From Notamacropus eugenii (Eukaryota > Chordata > Mammalia > Diprotodontia > Macropodidae): a DNA stretch of 64,000 bases. The stretch lies in contig NC_092873.1 in NCBI RefSeq assembly GCF_028372415.1, positions 354,916,128 through 354,980,127 of the forward strand. The letters are read 5' to 3'. The stretch's first letter is position 1, and each line of letters opens with the position of its first letter. Both the position numbers and the translations under genes were made by a program. Below, piece after piece: positions 23,787 through 34,852 of this stretch. Under the pieces are notes generated by a model. The model did not search any database, was not told the origin of the DNA, and was given only the letters and a program-made list of their open reading frames with translations.

Positions 23787-24372
23787 GGTCACCTCATCCA
23801 TAGAAGGTTTTTCAAACTTTTCCTTTTGATTGGAAGACCTAGATCCTACTTCTCTGCTTTCTTGGCACTTACTCCCCAGGAATCAGTCAAGGCTTTGCAA
23901 AGAACTCCGAGCCAATGTCTTTTCTAACAAGAGAAACTTCATGCCCAGCTAAATGAAAATCTTCTTAGCTACAGAAAAACAAGCAGTCAGTGACACGAAA
24001 CCAAGGGTAAAGACAACCTGCCTCTGCCCTCTTACATTCAAAGTTCAAGGGGTGGCTGGAGAGATGGGGTTGCCCTAGAGTTCAGCTCCTGGGCCTTCCA
24101 GTGGGGGGCCAGCTTTACCATAGAGTTTACAGCCTGGACTGACATTTGGCCAGGAATAGCCTGGCATGTGCCTAGCATGGCCCAGCACTAGGACTTCTGG
24201 GTTTTCCAGCTGCATCCTTGCTGGCACTCCCCCACATAGTGGCGTTTCACTGGTGTTGTACTGAAAGCACTTGACACTGAGAATGTACATAGCCTTTTCT
24301 TGTTTAAAAAGAAAACAGCAATGTTTTGAAAGTTGACAGAACAAAAGTTAAACATGCCCCCCTCAAAAAAAA
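23787..24372 (+). pseudogene. Retroposed copy of an unidentified transcript, poly(A)-tailed
   Basis: A block of about 586 bases, less AT-rich than its host L1, interrupts the L1 ORF2 frame. It ends in an A-run (24365-24374) and is bracketed by a near-perfect direct repeat: AAGAAACTGTGGATCA at 23771-23786 and AAGAAACTGGATCA at 24373-24386. These are the marks of LINE-mediated insertion of a polyadenylated RNA on the plus strand. No AATAAA is present close to the A-run, and no open frame on the plus strand is convincing, so it may derive from a 3'UTR or non-coding RNA. An 89-codon minus-strand frame (24075-24344) is antisense to the inserted transcript and is unlikely to be real. I do not recognise the parent. 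Confidence 0.7.
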
Positions 24373-24689
24373 AAGAAACTGGATCAAAGAACAGATCATA
24401 AAACGATAAATAATTTCATCAAATAAAATGGCAACAATGAGATAATATGGCAAAAGTTCTGGGATGCAATGAAAATAGTCCTGAGGGAAACATCTTTAAA
24501 TATTTCCATCAACAAAAGAAAGAACAGATGAATGAACTGGCATGAAATTAAAAAAAAAAACTGAGAAAGCAACAAATTTTAATATTCCAATCAAACATAA
24601 AAACAGAATTTCTGAAAACAAAAAAATATACAAAACTGAAGGCAAAAACTCACTGAACTGATAAATAAAATTAGGAGTTAGGCAACCTC

Positions 24690-25200
24690 CCTAGTTAACT
24701 TGGGCCTAACTAGTTAAGATATTTTTCTCAAAAACCAAGACCTAAGGGATTGGACAACATTAGGTCCCTGCCCAAGCACCACTAAATGGCTATTTTTCGA
24801 GCCCTTCTGGCTCAGAGTGAATGTAAATAGTTACACTTTCTCTCCTGGCCAGAAACCCTGGGGACCTTTCCCTCCCAGTTTGATTTTTTTTTTTTTTTTT
24901 TTGATTAAAGGGGCCATCCCTTGACTCACTTCTTAAAGAGATCTATTCACTGAATGGGCATTGCCTCATTCAAAGTGAGAACTTGAAAAGACCTTAGCTT
25001 AAAAGAGCCAAGGCCCCCACTGGGTCATCTCAAGTTGTCCTGACCAATATCTGGCCACTGGACTCAAAACGCTCTGAAGGACAAAGTGAGACTGGTAAAT
25101 TTGCACAGCCCTCCCTCACTCAAATCAAAATCAACTGCAAGACGTCATCATTTCCCTGATGTCATCATTCTCTTAGAGAATGAAGGATAAACCACAACAT
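24690..25200 (+). repeat. Marsupial-type interspersed repeat, class uncertain
   Basis: The 3' half ('cacagccctccctcactcaaatcaaaatcaactgcaag', 'gatgtcatcattctcttagagaatgaaggataaaccacaac') is a repeat end I recognise as common in marsupial DNA. A reverse-oriented piece of the same end is at 34812-34852, and possibly at 59845-59885. A T-run of about 20 bases sits at 24882-24902. I cannot say with confidence whether it is a SINE or another class. Confidence 0.55.
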
Positions 25201-25804
25201 CCATTTTATTAGTTTTTTAACATTACCCAATTTACTTGAAAAAAATGGGAAAATCACATCACAATATAAAAATTTTAAAAAGAGAAAGAATTCACAATAA
25301 ATTAAAAGAAAATAAAAGGACAGAATTAGAAACTTTTTTCCAATTATATGCCAAAAATATCAATGAATGAAATGGACAAATAGTGATAAATATATAAAAT
25401 ATCTAGATTAACAGAAGAAAGTTTAAATGATCAAATATCAAAAAAAGAAATTAAACATGCCATAAATGAACCCTTGGGACCAAATGGATTTACAAGTGAA
25501 TTCTATTAAACATTCAAGGAACTAATTTCAATTTTATATAAATTTTTTGAAAAAATAGACAAAGGAGTTGTACAAAACTTCTGCTGTGAGAAAATATGCT
25601 ACTCTTACAGAGTAATATAAAGCAGGGATAGTGATGCCAAAAATGTCAACCAAATTATTAGCAAAAAGGCTAACAAAAACATATTTAAAAGATTAAATCC
25701 TATGACCAAGGTGGATTTATAGTGGAAATGTAAGGTTAGTTCAATATTAGGAAAATTATAAGCATATTAATAACAAAAACCATGAGTTACATGTTATATA
25801 AATA

Positions 25805-26070
25805 GACATAGGGAGATCTAGGTAGCAGTGGACAGAGAGTCAGGCCTGGAGTCAGAAAGACTCATCTTTCTGAATTCAGATGCAGCCTCAGACACTTACT
25901 AGTTGTGTGATCCTGGGAAAGTCACTTAACCTTGTTTGCCTCAGTTTCCTCACCTGTAAAATGATCTGGAAAAGGACAGAGTAAACTACTCCAGTATCTT
26001 TGCCAAGAAAACCCCAAATGGGATCACACAGAGTCTAACATGACTGGAAACAACTGAACAAATAAAATAA
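25805..26070 (+). repeat. Marsupial tRNA-RTE SINE
   Basis: Full-length looking copy: 'agatctaggtagcagtggacagagagtcaggcctggagtcagaaagactc', 'cctcagacacttactagttgtgtgatcctggg', 'cctcagtttcctcacctgtaaaatgatctgg', 'accccaaatgggatcacacagagtctaacatgactggaaacaactgaacaa'. The head is tRNA-like and the tail is RTE-like. It is inserted in the L1 composite. Confidence 0.9.
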
Positions 26071-26089
26071 GCAAGTACAGAAAAGACTT

Positions 26090-26500
26090 TTGAGAAAATG
26101 TAATGTCCTTTTATGGTTTTGGTTCTTTTTTTGCTTTTTAAAAAAATTATTATTTTTAACATTCTCTTTTTAAATTCTGAGTTTCCAATTTTCTCCCTCC
26201 CTGCTGCCCCTCCCCCACCCACTGAGAAGGCATGCACTATATCAATTATACATGTCAAATCACAAAAAAATGATTTCCTTCTTTGCCATATTAAAAAAAA
26301 GCAAGAAAAATAAAGTGAGAAAACTATACTTCAGTTCTTTCTCTGAAGGTGGATAGTATTTTTCATCATTAGTCCTCTGAAACTGTCTTGGATCACAGTA
26401 TTGATCAAGATAGCTAAATCTTCTACAGTTGATCATTATTACAATATTGCTGTTTCTTTGTACAATGATTGCCTGGTTCTGCCAATGTCAAGAACACAAA
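26090..26500 (-). repeat. L1 3' fragment (minus orientation) inside the L1 composite
   Basis: The plus strand reads as the reverse complement of a marsupial L1 3' end: 'aacattctctttttaaattctgagtttccaattttctccctccc', 'gcatgcactatatcaattatacatgtc', 'aatcttctacagttgatcattattaca', 'tgtacaatgattgcctggttctgcc'. It opposes the surrounding L1. Confidence 0.7.
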
Positions 26501-26714
26501 AAACACAAGAATAAATGGACTAATCCTTAATATAGGGAATAGCAACTAATGGTTCAGAAAACAAAAAGTTAGTATCATCTGTAATTCCTTTCCAGTAAGA
26601 TTAGAGGCATAACAAGAATGTCCTTTGTCACCTCTTTTGTTTCATATTAGAAAGGCTAGTTATAGCAATAATACCAGATAAAAAATTTGAGGAAATAAGC
26701 ATACTGAAGAGCAA

Positions 26715-26840
26715 GGGGAAAGAGGAAGAAGGAAATGTGTAATTTATTAAGCACTTACTATGTGCCAGCAACTGTGCTAAGTGCTTTAGAAATATTATCT
26801 CATCAGTAAAAAAAATTATCATTTTTTACAGATGATGATA
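26715..26840 (-). repeat. MIR-type SINE (minus orientation)
   Basis: 'attaagcacttactatgtgccagcaactgtgctaagtgctttag' followed by 'attatctcatc' and 'attttttacagatgatg' is the reverse-orientation MIR3-like order. Confidence 0.7.
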
Positions 26841-27064
26841 GTTTTCTTAAGAGAAGCACTGTCAACTAAAAATTAATTGAATTAATAAATTAATAAATTC
26901 AATATAACAGCAAGATATAAAATCCACAAAATAATTCTTTTTTATACATTATCAACAAAATTCATCAGGAAGAAAAATAAAATCTATTCAAAACAATCTG
27001 AGAATGTATGAAATAACTAAAAGTCCATCTACCAAACCACACACAAGAATAATATGAATATAAA

Positions 27065-27400
27065 GGAGAGAAAAAGAGATGAGTAATGGCTGGTCAGCTG
27101 AGCAATCAGAACACATACAACATTTATCAAATAAATCCACCATTTTATATGGGCACAGTCTGTGGTACCCCAAAACAATTATAATAATAACAAAAAGATC
27201 ACTAATCACAGATTAACATAACAGATATAAAATCATGAAAAAGTCTGAAATACTGAATCACCAAAATGTACCATGGAGATATGATGTGAGCACATGCTAT
27301 TAGAAAAATGACACCGATTGGCTAGATGCAGGGTTGCCACAAATCTTCCATCTAAAAGACGTGGTATCTGTGAGGTGCAATAAAACGAGGTATGCCTGTA
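27065..27400 (-). mobile_element. Tigger-type DNA transposon end (pogo/Tc1-mariner superfamily)
   Basis: The right terminus, read on the minus strand, starts CAGGCATACCTCGTTTTATT, the Tigger terminal inverted repeat. Subterminal wording also matches: 'gttgccacaaatcttcc', 'gtgagcacatgctattagaaaaatg', 'gggcacagtctgtggtaccccaaaacaattat', 'gagcaatcagaacacatac'. Only one end of about 335 bases is present and no transposase remains. It is inserted in L1 ORF2. Confidence 0.8.
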
Positions 27401-27509
27401 AAGGCAAATTTAAATTAACTGAAAGATATAAATTATTTGTGGTTGTCCATGACAATATAATCAAAGCAAAAGTGCAACCTAAGCTGTTATAATATCAAAA
27501 GGTTAATTT

Positions 27510-27730
27510 ATAGACCTGAGCTCTAACCTGGCATCAGACACTTACTGTTACCCTGGGCAAGTCACTTAACCTGCCTACCTTAGTTTCCTCATCTGTAACA
27601 TGGGGATAATAATAGCACCTACCTCACAGGGTTGTAGCAAAGATCAAATGAGATATTTGTAATGCGCTTTAGTGCAGAAGCTGGCACATAGTAGGTGCTT
27701 AATACATACTTGTTTCCTTCCTTCCTTTCT
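27510..27730 (+). repeat. MIR-type SINE
   Basis: Plus-order MIR phrases: 'taccctgggcaagtcacttaacctg', 'agtttcctcatctgtaacatggggataataatagcacctacctcac', 'aatgagatatttgtaatgcgctttag', 'ggcacatagtaggtgcttaatacat'. Confidence 0.85.
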
Positions 27731-28734
27731 GCCAGAACTAGAAAAAAAGTAACAAAATTAGTCTACAGAAACAAAAGGTAAAGAATCCCAAAGGAAATCA
27801 TGAAAAAAAGTAGGAAATAACAGTCTAGTATTAATAGGACCCAAACTATAATGCAAAGCAAGAACCATCAAAATAATCTGGTAATGGTTAAGAAATAGAA
27901 AAGGTCACCGGAACAGATCAGGCACACAAGAGCAAGAATCAATCCCACACAGCGTAATGCTCAATAAACACAAGGCCACTGCAGTACTAGGACTCAAACA
28001 AAATGGCTTGAAAAATTATAGAGCAGTCAGGAAGAACTTAAGTTTAGATCAACATATTCCATCTTATACCACAATAAACTCCAAATAGACACATAATCTG
28101 GGTATAAAAAGTTATATCACAAAGTAGAAGAGCAGGAAAGAAGATACTATTCACTAGTATGGATAAGGAAAAAGTTCTTGATCAAACAAGGAACAAAGAG
28201 GGTTACAGGAGATAAAATGAACAATTCTGATTACATAAAATTGAAAAGGTTTTAAACAAATAGGAGAGGAAAAACCTTTTGCAACAAAATTCCCTGATAA
28301 AGTTCTGATGTTCAAAATATGTAGGGAATTAATAAATGTAAGAACAAGAGATGCTGATTCCCCAAAAGATAAATGTTTTATCAAAGGATGTGAACAGACA
28401 ACTCTCAAAAGGTGTTACCATATGAATAAATAGTCTAACTCACTAATAAGAAGAGAAATAAATGGAAATTAAAACAACTTCAATGTTCCACCTCACCTAC
28501 TAGACTGGTAAAGATGGAAAATGACAATTGTTGAAGGCCCTATGAGAAGACAGGCATATTATTGCACTGTTGGTAGAGCTGTATTCTAGAAAGCAATTTG
28601 GAGTTATACTTCATCACTAAACTGTATACCACTTGATCCAGTAATATCACACAGACAGGCCTATACCCCAAAAGAAACCAAAGACGGGAAAGGAGTCAGA
28701 TACACAAAAATATTTATAGTAGCACTTTTTCAAT

Positions 28735-29175
28735 CTGGGAGGGAATTCTGATCAATAGAATAACCAATGACAACCGCAGAAAACTAATCATGAATCATGG
28801 CTATCTCTTGGCAAAGAGGTGATGTTCTAAAAGCACAGAATGGTGACAAAGGTTTTTAGACAAGGTCAAAGTGTGGATTTGTTTTGTTTGACTACACTTA
28901 CACATTATAAGGAAAGGCTTTGGGGAGGGGGAGGACAAAGAAATTTTGAGGCAGAATATTTGATGCACTGGAGAAAAAGGAACATTAATGAAACACCAAA
29001 AAAAAAAATACGCTGAAGAGAGCAGAAGGAAGTTCAGAAAGGGGCATAGACAAGCGCTGGAACTAGGGTTAAGTTGTATATAAATGTTAAAATTAACATT
29101 GTACATAACAGATTGTTTCATGTACAAATTTTTTTCTGCTCCTGCCATAGGAAAAGGTTGATATTTAAATTAAGT
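28735..29175 (+). repeat. L1 LINE composite: 3'UTR and end
   Basis: It has the same 3'UTR landmarks as the copies at 7760-8070 and 8460-8800: 'tttgttttgtttgactacac', 'ggaaaggctttggggagggggagg', 'gagagcagaaggaagttcag', 'acattgtacataacagattgtttcatgtaca', 'ggaaaaggttgatatttaa'. This closes the composite L1 that begins near 20740. Confidence 0.75.
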
Positions 29176-32100
29176 TCATAATATTAAAAAAGAAAAAATT
29201 TTTTTAAAGAAAATGAAGCTAACTTGTCATCATTAATGAACATCAACAAATTTTTTTAAAAAGATAACTGCCTTCAACAATAAGGTTAGATACCCTCAGT
29301 TTCTACTTTGGGTTTTATATAAATTTAACTCATTAAACCACAAGCAAAGAAAAGTGTCTCCACCATTTGAACTTTCCAACCTCTAGATACTTCAAAACCA
29401 AATTCTTTTATCTTATTAGTGCTTTCTAAACCCCCATCATATAGTTTTTTAAACAGAATGGAATGACCCACTGACAACTACTAACTTCTTAATGAAGTCT
29501 AATTTTCAAATGAACCAATTTTCATGCAGAAATTTTAGAAATCTTTAAATCACATTATCTTAGAGGTAGAAGGAGTCTTGTACATGATTAAGTTCTATAC
29601 CTTCATCTTACAAGGGAAGAAGCTGACTGAGCTATCCTCTCCAAGGTACATAGTCACTTGAAGACACATACTGGAATAAAACTCCAAATCAATTCTCATT
29701 CTCCAATGTTACAACAGATACAAAACGAAGCAGAGAAGTGAAATTCTGCATGCCTTCATAAACCATAAGAATCCAAGTGAAAATTTTTAGGGTGTGTATT
29801 TTTTATGTATCTAAATAAGGTACTTTTTTCTCCAAGAGTGAAATGTCATGATAAAGATACCGATGAGTGACATAACATTAAGAAATCTATTGAAGATTGT
29901 AAAACGGGATTAACAGTATCTCTTTCCCAGAGATATCAATTCTTTTGAGTACAAAGACATTAGTAAATGCCAAGTATATTTTATACAACTCTGCTATGTC
30001 AAAGTCATTTTATAATTATGTAAAATGTGTGATAACTATAACTTCCAATGTAACATAATTTACTCAAAGTGTCAATTTAAACTGCTGTTTTTATACAATT
30101 GTACTCTAAAATAATACTTCACTAACAATTTAGGTAAAACATACCTGTAACTTGAGGGACAAGAATGGATTGGAAGTGAAAATGAAACAAAATTTAAAGG
30201 ATGATAAATTTTAGAAGATGCATTTCAATTGCCTGGATATTAACTACATAGTAACCACTTCATTACTACAAGGGATGTGTGATCATGAGCTCCCTCCAAT
30301 TGTACAGATGACAATCCATCCATACTTTCTCATCTTTGTGACATGTTTTCTATGACTTTCCATAAATCTCTAATACAAAGAATCCACCCAATATGAGCAA
30401 AGGCCTTCTAACCTCTTAACAACGTAGGGCTGCCAGTCAAAAATGAAGGCTTTTCATTGTTTATCCCTTTATCTCCATATATCACCAGCCTTTTTGAGTG
30501 GTGCATCACTGATATCCATCGGTACATTTCTCCGAACAGTCCTTCACTGGTAATATATTGCAGCTTACCCATGTACCTCTATGTTGCCTATTAAACTTAT
30601 TGATAGTGTATCAAGCAGGAGCAGTTAGAGGACATCCATGCCATAGTGTCTGGCACATGTTTATATTTTATATCTGTTTGATTAGCTTTAATGACATTAT
30701 TTTTACTTTTGCAGATATTCAATCTCACTAAAATTGTTATGTAGAAAGTTAACAATACTAATTTTCTCATCACCTGAGCCTTTTCAAGTCAACTCTGTAT
30801 TTATTTCACAATACCCTACTTTTTTGGCTGGTCTACATACAACGTTACCAAAACATTTAACAGGAATTCATACTTAATGCTACATTTTACAAAAACTTTC
30901 AGCACTTTCACTTCTGGGCAAGAGATGAAAAGAATTGTCTTTCCAATGCATACTATGTAAAGCCTTCTCACCACAGAGAATTTTAATAAATTTAATAATT
31001 TTAACAAGTCCAAAACACTAAAGGATTTTCTCATTGTAGACTTACAGACTTTCTTAAAGTATAAGTCTGTCCATGTAATCTTTCTACTTATCTTATCAAA
31101 TATAAAACTTTGTACAGGGATGTACACAGATGGAAGATACATTTTAATGACATTATCAAAAATGTTATTTTAAATAAGATTCAACAATTTACTAAAAATT
31201 TTGTTAGTGAAACACAGTTAAAAGCAAATATTTTAAGACAAACTCATTTTGGATGAAGAAATTCTCTAAAACATGTCCTCATCCCAAATCTTTCATTTGT
31301 CCCCTGGTTCAGAATATTTTAAATCATACTTCCAGTAACATTACACAAGTAATTTTTCTAATTATTTTTTCCTACCTCAAAGTCACTTTCATAAACTTCT
31401 ACTTACATGCTACACGCCTATAAAAAGTAATTTGACTTTTTCAATAGAAATATTTCCTTCGGAGAGAAATCTGATTGTTCTTGTTTTTGCACATGAATTA
31501 ATACCGATAATAAAATGCAAAAGGGCAGCAATATAATTTAAAAGCATAGCTCCGAAGAAGTGCTACCTAAAATGCAAAGTAAGCTTAATCAAGAAACAGA
31601 AAATAAACGAGAAATAATAAAGTCCTTATAATCACCATTTAGATCTCTGGACATTTGGCCTTTCCTTTCAAGATTCTTGTGAGTCAAGTTTCCATTCAAT
31701 AATATTTTAATTGCAGTCCAGAATTATATATCGGTACTTAATCTGAAACCAATATACTTTTTTATGTCTGAGTTTTATTTAGGAACCCTAGCTTCTATAA
31801 AAGTGCAAATCCAATAGGAAGCTTACAATACATTTCTATACTTTTCTTAACCTCTGAACAATTTAAGAAACATACTAAGGAAACTAGAAACTTCTTTAAT
31901 TCTTTCTGTAGTGCTGTAACAATGTATTTTATTCCCCCATTCAAACTGGCAAAACCATATAAAGTCAAAAAGATCATTTAGTAAGATCCTCTCCCTAGAG
32001 GTGTTAAGAACTTCTACAACTCTCACTTCTCTAACTAGCTCTTTCCAATGTCATCCTTCAAACAGAAATGAAGAAAAAAACCTGGCTACGGACACTGAGC

Positions 32101-32700
32101 TGTGTGTGATCCCAGGTCAACCTGAGTCTCGGCCAAAAAAGGCCATATAACGCTGCTTCTTGTGGAAGTCAAGCCTTATCATCCTGGTCCCCTTCCTACA
32201 TTACTGTGCTACCGTAATCCACCTAGAGACAATTAAAATATACTGTAGTTTGCTTCCTAACTCGCACCAGGACATCTACTTTGTTTTCACGTTTCCTCTT
32301 CCAGCCTTTAATTTTATATCATTCTAGGAAGTTATGCATAACCTCCGAAATCGGAGGGGCGGAGGGAAAGGACTAGTCGGGGGTTGGGAGAGGGGGGGAT
32401 GAGAATCACAGCGTCTAACCAATAATTAGACTGGGGTGGATTTTCTGAATTAGTCTCTCGGATCTCTCCTCTCCCCCCAATATACCTTAAGGAGACCCCT
32501 CAAAACAATGACTAACAGCCCAAAAGCCAAACAACAGGGAAGAGGAAGTTTGAGAACAATACCCAAACCAATCAAAAATATAAACAAGAAACCAGAACTC
32601 GAGGTCTCCCAGGTTCCCACTCTGGCTTCCCTAGTTGAAGGCAGGACTGTCCGGCACGAAGAGGTCTCCTCCCCACTCCTTGGCTACCTACCCCGTCACC
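29175..32700. other. Intronic stretch close to the promoter, mostly unique
   Basis: Apart from a reverse MIR at about 29555-29705 ('ccttcatcttacaagggaagaag...'), I recognise no repeats here. This is unusually low for this intron. A 108-codon minus-strand frame at 30816-31142 is AT-rich and hydrophobic, has no recognisable domain and no clean splice sites, so I do not call it. From about 32340 the GC content rises towards the CpG island. Confidence 0.45.
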
Positions 32701-33122
32701 CAGGATCTCAATCGGGAGTCCATTCTACGAGAAGGGGGTGGGAAGGGGGGAGGGCGGCGGTCGCCCCTTGGGACCGCTGGAGAGTTGTGAGGAGTTTGGA
32801 CGCGGGGAGGGGCAGGGGTCCGCTTCAGAAAGGAGGGCGCCCCAAGGTACTGGATGGATGGAGGGGGAAGGGCGCCTTCGAGGGCTCATTGTCTGCGGAG
32901 GAGGCCACGGCCCCGCCGGGCGGCGTCCATGGCCCGGCCGGCGGAGGAGGAGGAGGGTGCGGGGCAGCTGGACTGCAGCGGGGCCGGTAAGGAAACCTGG
33001 CAGCCGGATCGATGGACGCACGGACGGACCGGCGGGGCCTGGCCAGGGTGGGGTGGACGGGCAAAGGAAATCTCCCTCCCCTCTTTCCCTCTGTCGCCAC
33101 CCCCCTAGCCCCGGGCTCACAC

Positions 33123-33164
33123 CTCAAACCTGCTCTTGGTCACCCCGTTCATGTCTCTCCTCAT
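33123..33164 (-). CDS. FBXL20: FBXL20 coding exon 1 (first 14 residues)
   Basis: Read on the minus strand, the exon encodes MRRDMNGVTKSRFE and then meets a GT donor (GAG|GTGTGAG). Human FBXL20 begins MRRDVNGVTKSRFE followed by MFSNSDEAVI, so the start and the exon end match, with one conservative change (V5 to M). FBXL20 (SCRAPPER in mouse) is an F-box protein with C-terminal leucine-rich repeats and a CAAX-like end. It acts as the substrate receptor of an SCF ubiquitin ligase, with reported targets that include the presynaptic protein RIM1. The F-box and repeats are encoded by later exons outside this window. The 5'UTR lies at higher coordinates and probably includes part of the GA-rich microsatellite. 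Confidence 0.95.
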
Positions 33165-33370
33165 GGGGCCGGCGGGCGCGGCCGCGACCGGGCGCTGCGG
33201 CGTGCAGACGGGGAGCCTGGCCGGGACTCGCGGGGAGGGCCGGGACGGCCCGGTACTGGGAGGGCGAGGAAAGCAGGCACCAGCCCAGGCAGAGGAGGCC
33301 GCGGCAGCGACGGCGGCAGAAGTGGCGACTCCGGCGGGGCCTCCACCACCTCCCGCGGAGGGGGCCGCTG

Positions 33371-33522
<152 letters not shown>

Positions 33523-34118
33523 AGCCTCAACTTCAACCCAAAACAAAAACACTCCCCACCTGCCAGCAACGCCGCCGTTCATTGGGCAGCGCCGCCGGGG
33601 CCCCAGCAAGGGTGGGGGAGGGGAGGAACGAAGGGGGGAGGGGGAGAGGGAGGAGAGGCGCGAGCACGAGCGCGAGCGCTAGGCGGCGGCGACGGCGGCG
33701 GGGCGACAGAGACCACCCCCTCCTCCCCAGGCGAGCCCCCACCTCCGCCCATCCTTAGTCCCTCTAAGCAGGGCAAGCCCCTTCTGTGTCCGGGGAGGGA
33801 AAGGAAAGCAGAGTGTACGTGTGTGAGTGTACACGGTGTGTATGTCTGTGTGTCTATTTGGGGGGGCGGTGTTCCTAAGTGCTTGCGCTTCTGCGCGTGC
33901 ACGTCGGGAGGAGGAGGAGGAGGAAGGCTCCCGAGCTGCGGGAAGCCTGCACCTCCCCACCCCCAACACCTGCCCCCCTGCCCCACCCCCCGCCGGGATC
34001 GGCCGCGAAACGCCTTCAAGGATCACCCGGGGCAGTGTGTGTGCGCTCCCCCCGTACCGGACACCATTTCTCCAGGATCCCCAGCCGCTTCTCCCCCTGA
34101 CACCCCTCTAGCACTCAC

Positions 34119-34164
34119 GGTAGACTTGAGCCCGATGCAGCAGGCGGTCCCGGCTTGGAGCCAT
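34119..34164 (-). other. FBXL20: Possible alternative first exon of FBXL20
   Basis: On the minus strand, an ATG at 34164 opens a short frame, MAPSRDRLLHRAQVY, that runs straight into a strong donor, CC|GTGAGTGC (GT at 34118-34117). The ATG is preceded by AGGAAA and lies in the CpG island, about 1 kb upstream of the main start. If spliced to FBXL20 exon 2, the frame here (46 bases, phase 1) would not join the known MFSNSDE frame, so translation would have to start at the exon 2 methionine. It may therefore act as a 5'UTR exon. Based on the donor and position only; no transcript evidence. Confidence 0.4.
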
Positions 34165-34811
34165 TTTCCTCTTCTGTCTTTCCGAACCTCTCTCGCTTAG
34201 GGCCGTGTTGGTGTTCTTGCTGCCGCCGCCGCCTCCCCCGCCCCCGTAAATTGCTTTAAGGGGAGCGGCGGGGAGGCCCCGGAGGCTGCTGCGGGGGGTG
34301 TGTGTCATCGTGCATGGCCTGGCTGAGGAGGGGGCGCATGGCACCAAGGAGTTTAGAGGGCCCCCACCGCGCCAAGTAGGGGCAAGGGGGAAAGGAGAGA
34401 GACCAGGACTTGGGGAGTCAGGGGGTGCGGTACACCAGCATGGCTAGTGAGTCTCGGGCCAGGGATGGGGAAGGGGCGCGTGGGGGTGGGGGTGGGGGAG
34501 GTGAGACTGGGAGGAGCGGGGCTGGTCCGCCTTGGCCCCGCCCCTTCGGCCTTCGTCCCGCTTCCCTCACCCAATGGCCTACTAGGTCTGTTCGTCCTCC
34601 AATCAAGATGCAGATTGGTGAAACCCTGCTCGTGACGACATTTTAGCGGGAGAAACAAGCGTGGAGGGACCAGGAGATAGGAACATTTTTAGACTCAGCT
34701 TGATCAGAGTGAATCTCCCGCCTTTTCATTTGAAAGGTTTTATTAAAGTAAAAGTCTTTACTTGTAATAATATTTGTATCATTGCTCCTACTATTTCTGA
34801 CGTCTTGGCTG

Positions 34812-34852
34812 TGTGTATGTGGTTGGTCCTTCGTTCTCGAAGAGGACTATGA
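34812..34852 (-). repeat. 3' end of the marsupial-type repeat seen at 24690-25200 (minus orientation)
   Basis: 'gtgtatgtggttggtccttcgttctcgaagaggactatgac' is the reverse complement of the end seen at 25180-25200 ('...gagaatgaaggataaaccacaac'). Confidence 0.6.

Larger units (their letters stand above)
23330..25800 (+). repeat. L1 LINE composite: ORF2 endonuclease and reverse transcriptase region
   Basis: Plus-orientation ORF2 pieces: 'atatatgcaccaaatatcatggcatcaaag' (endonuclease), 'gaccatgtattagggcataaa', 'ggatcaaagaacagatcataaaac', 'gttctgggatgcaatgaaaat', and the polymerase landmark 'ccttgggaccaaatggatttacaagtgaattctatt' at about 25470. The element is interrupted at 23787-24372 by a retroposed sequence, at about 24690-25200 by another repeat, and at 25805 by a SINE. 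Confidence 0.75.
26500..28735 (+). repeat. L1 LINE composite: ORF2, second half
   Basis: It continues the plus-orientation ORF2: 'aggcataacaagaatgtcctttgtcacctc', 'gcaagatataaaatccacaaaataattc', 'gattacataaaattgaaaaggtttt', 'ggaaattaaaacaacttcaatgttccacctc', 'ttattgcactgttggtagagctgt', 'acacaaaaatatttatagtagcac'. It is interrupted by a MIR (26715-26840), a Tigger end (27065-27400) and another MIR (27510-27730). Confidence 0.75.
1..33122 (-). other. FBXL20: FBXL20 first intron (partial; its 3' part is outside the window)
   Basis: The FBXL20 start exon ends at 33123 with a GT donor, and no sequence resembling FBXL20 exon 2 (which should begin with the residues MFSNSDE) occurs at lower coordinates. 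The intron therefore covers at least 33.1 kb. A very long first intron is normal for this gene in mammals. The open frames here are short, lack codon-level resemblance to known proteins, and mostly lie in L1, L3 and SINE copies. Regions where I recognise nothing are listed separately. Inference: the intron is non-coding throughout. Confidence 0.85.

Noticed and set aside
24075-24344. 89-codon minus-strand frame
   Set aside because: It is antisense to a retroposed insert whose poly(A) end shows plus-strand origin. No known domain.
26988-27209. 73-codon minus-strand hydrophobic frame
   Set aside because: It falls in the non-coding end of a Tigger transposon.
30816-31142. 108-codon minus-strand frame
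   Set aside because: AT-rich, hydrophobic and Lys-rich, as expected by chance in this base composition. No recognised family, no convincing splice sites, no start context.
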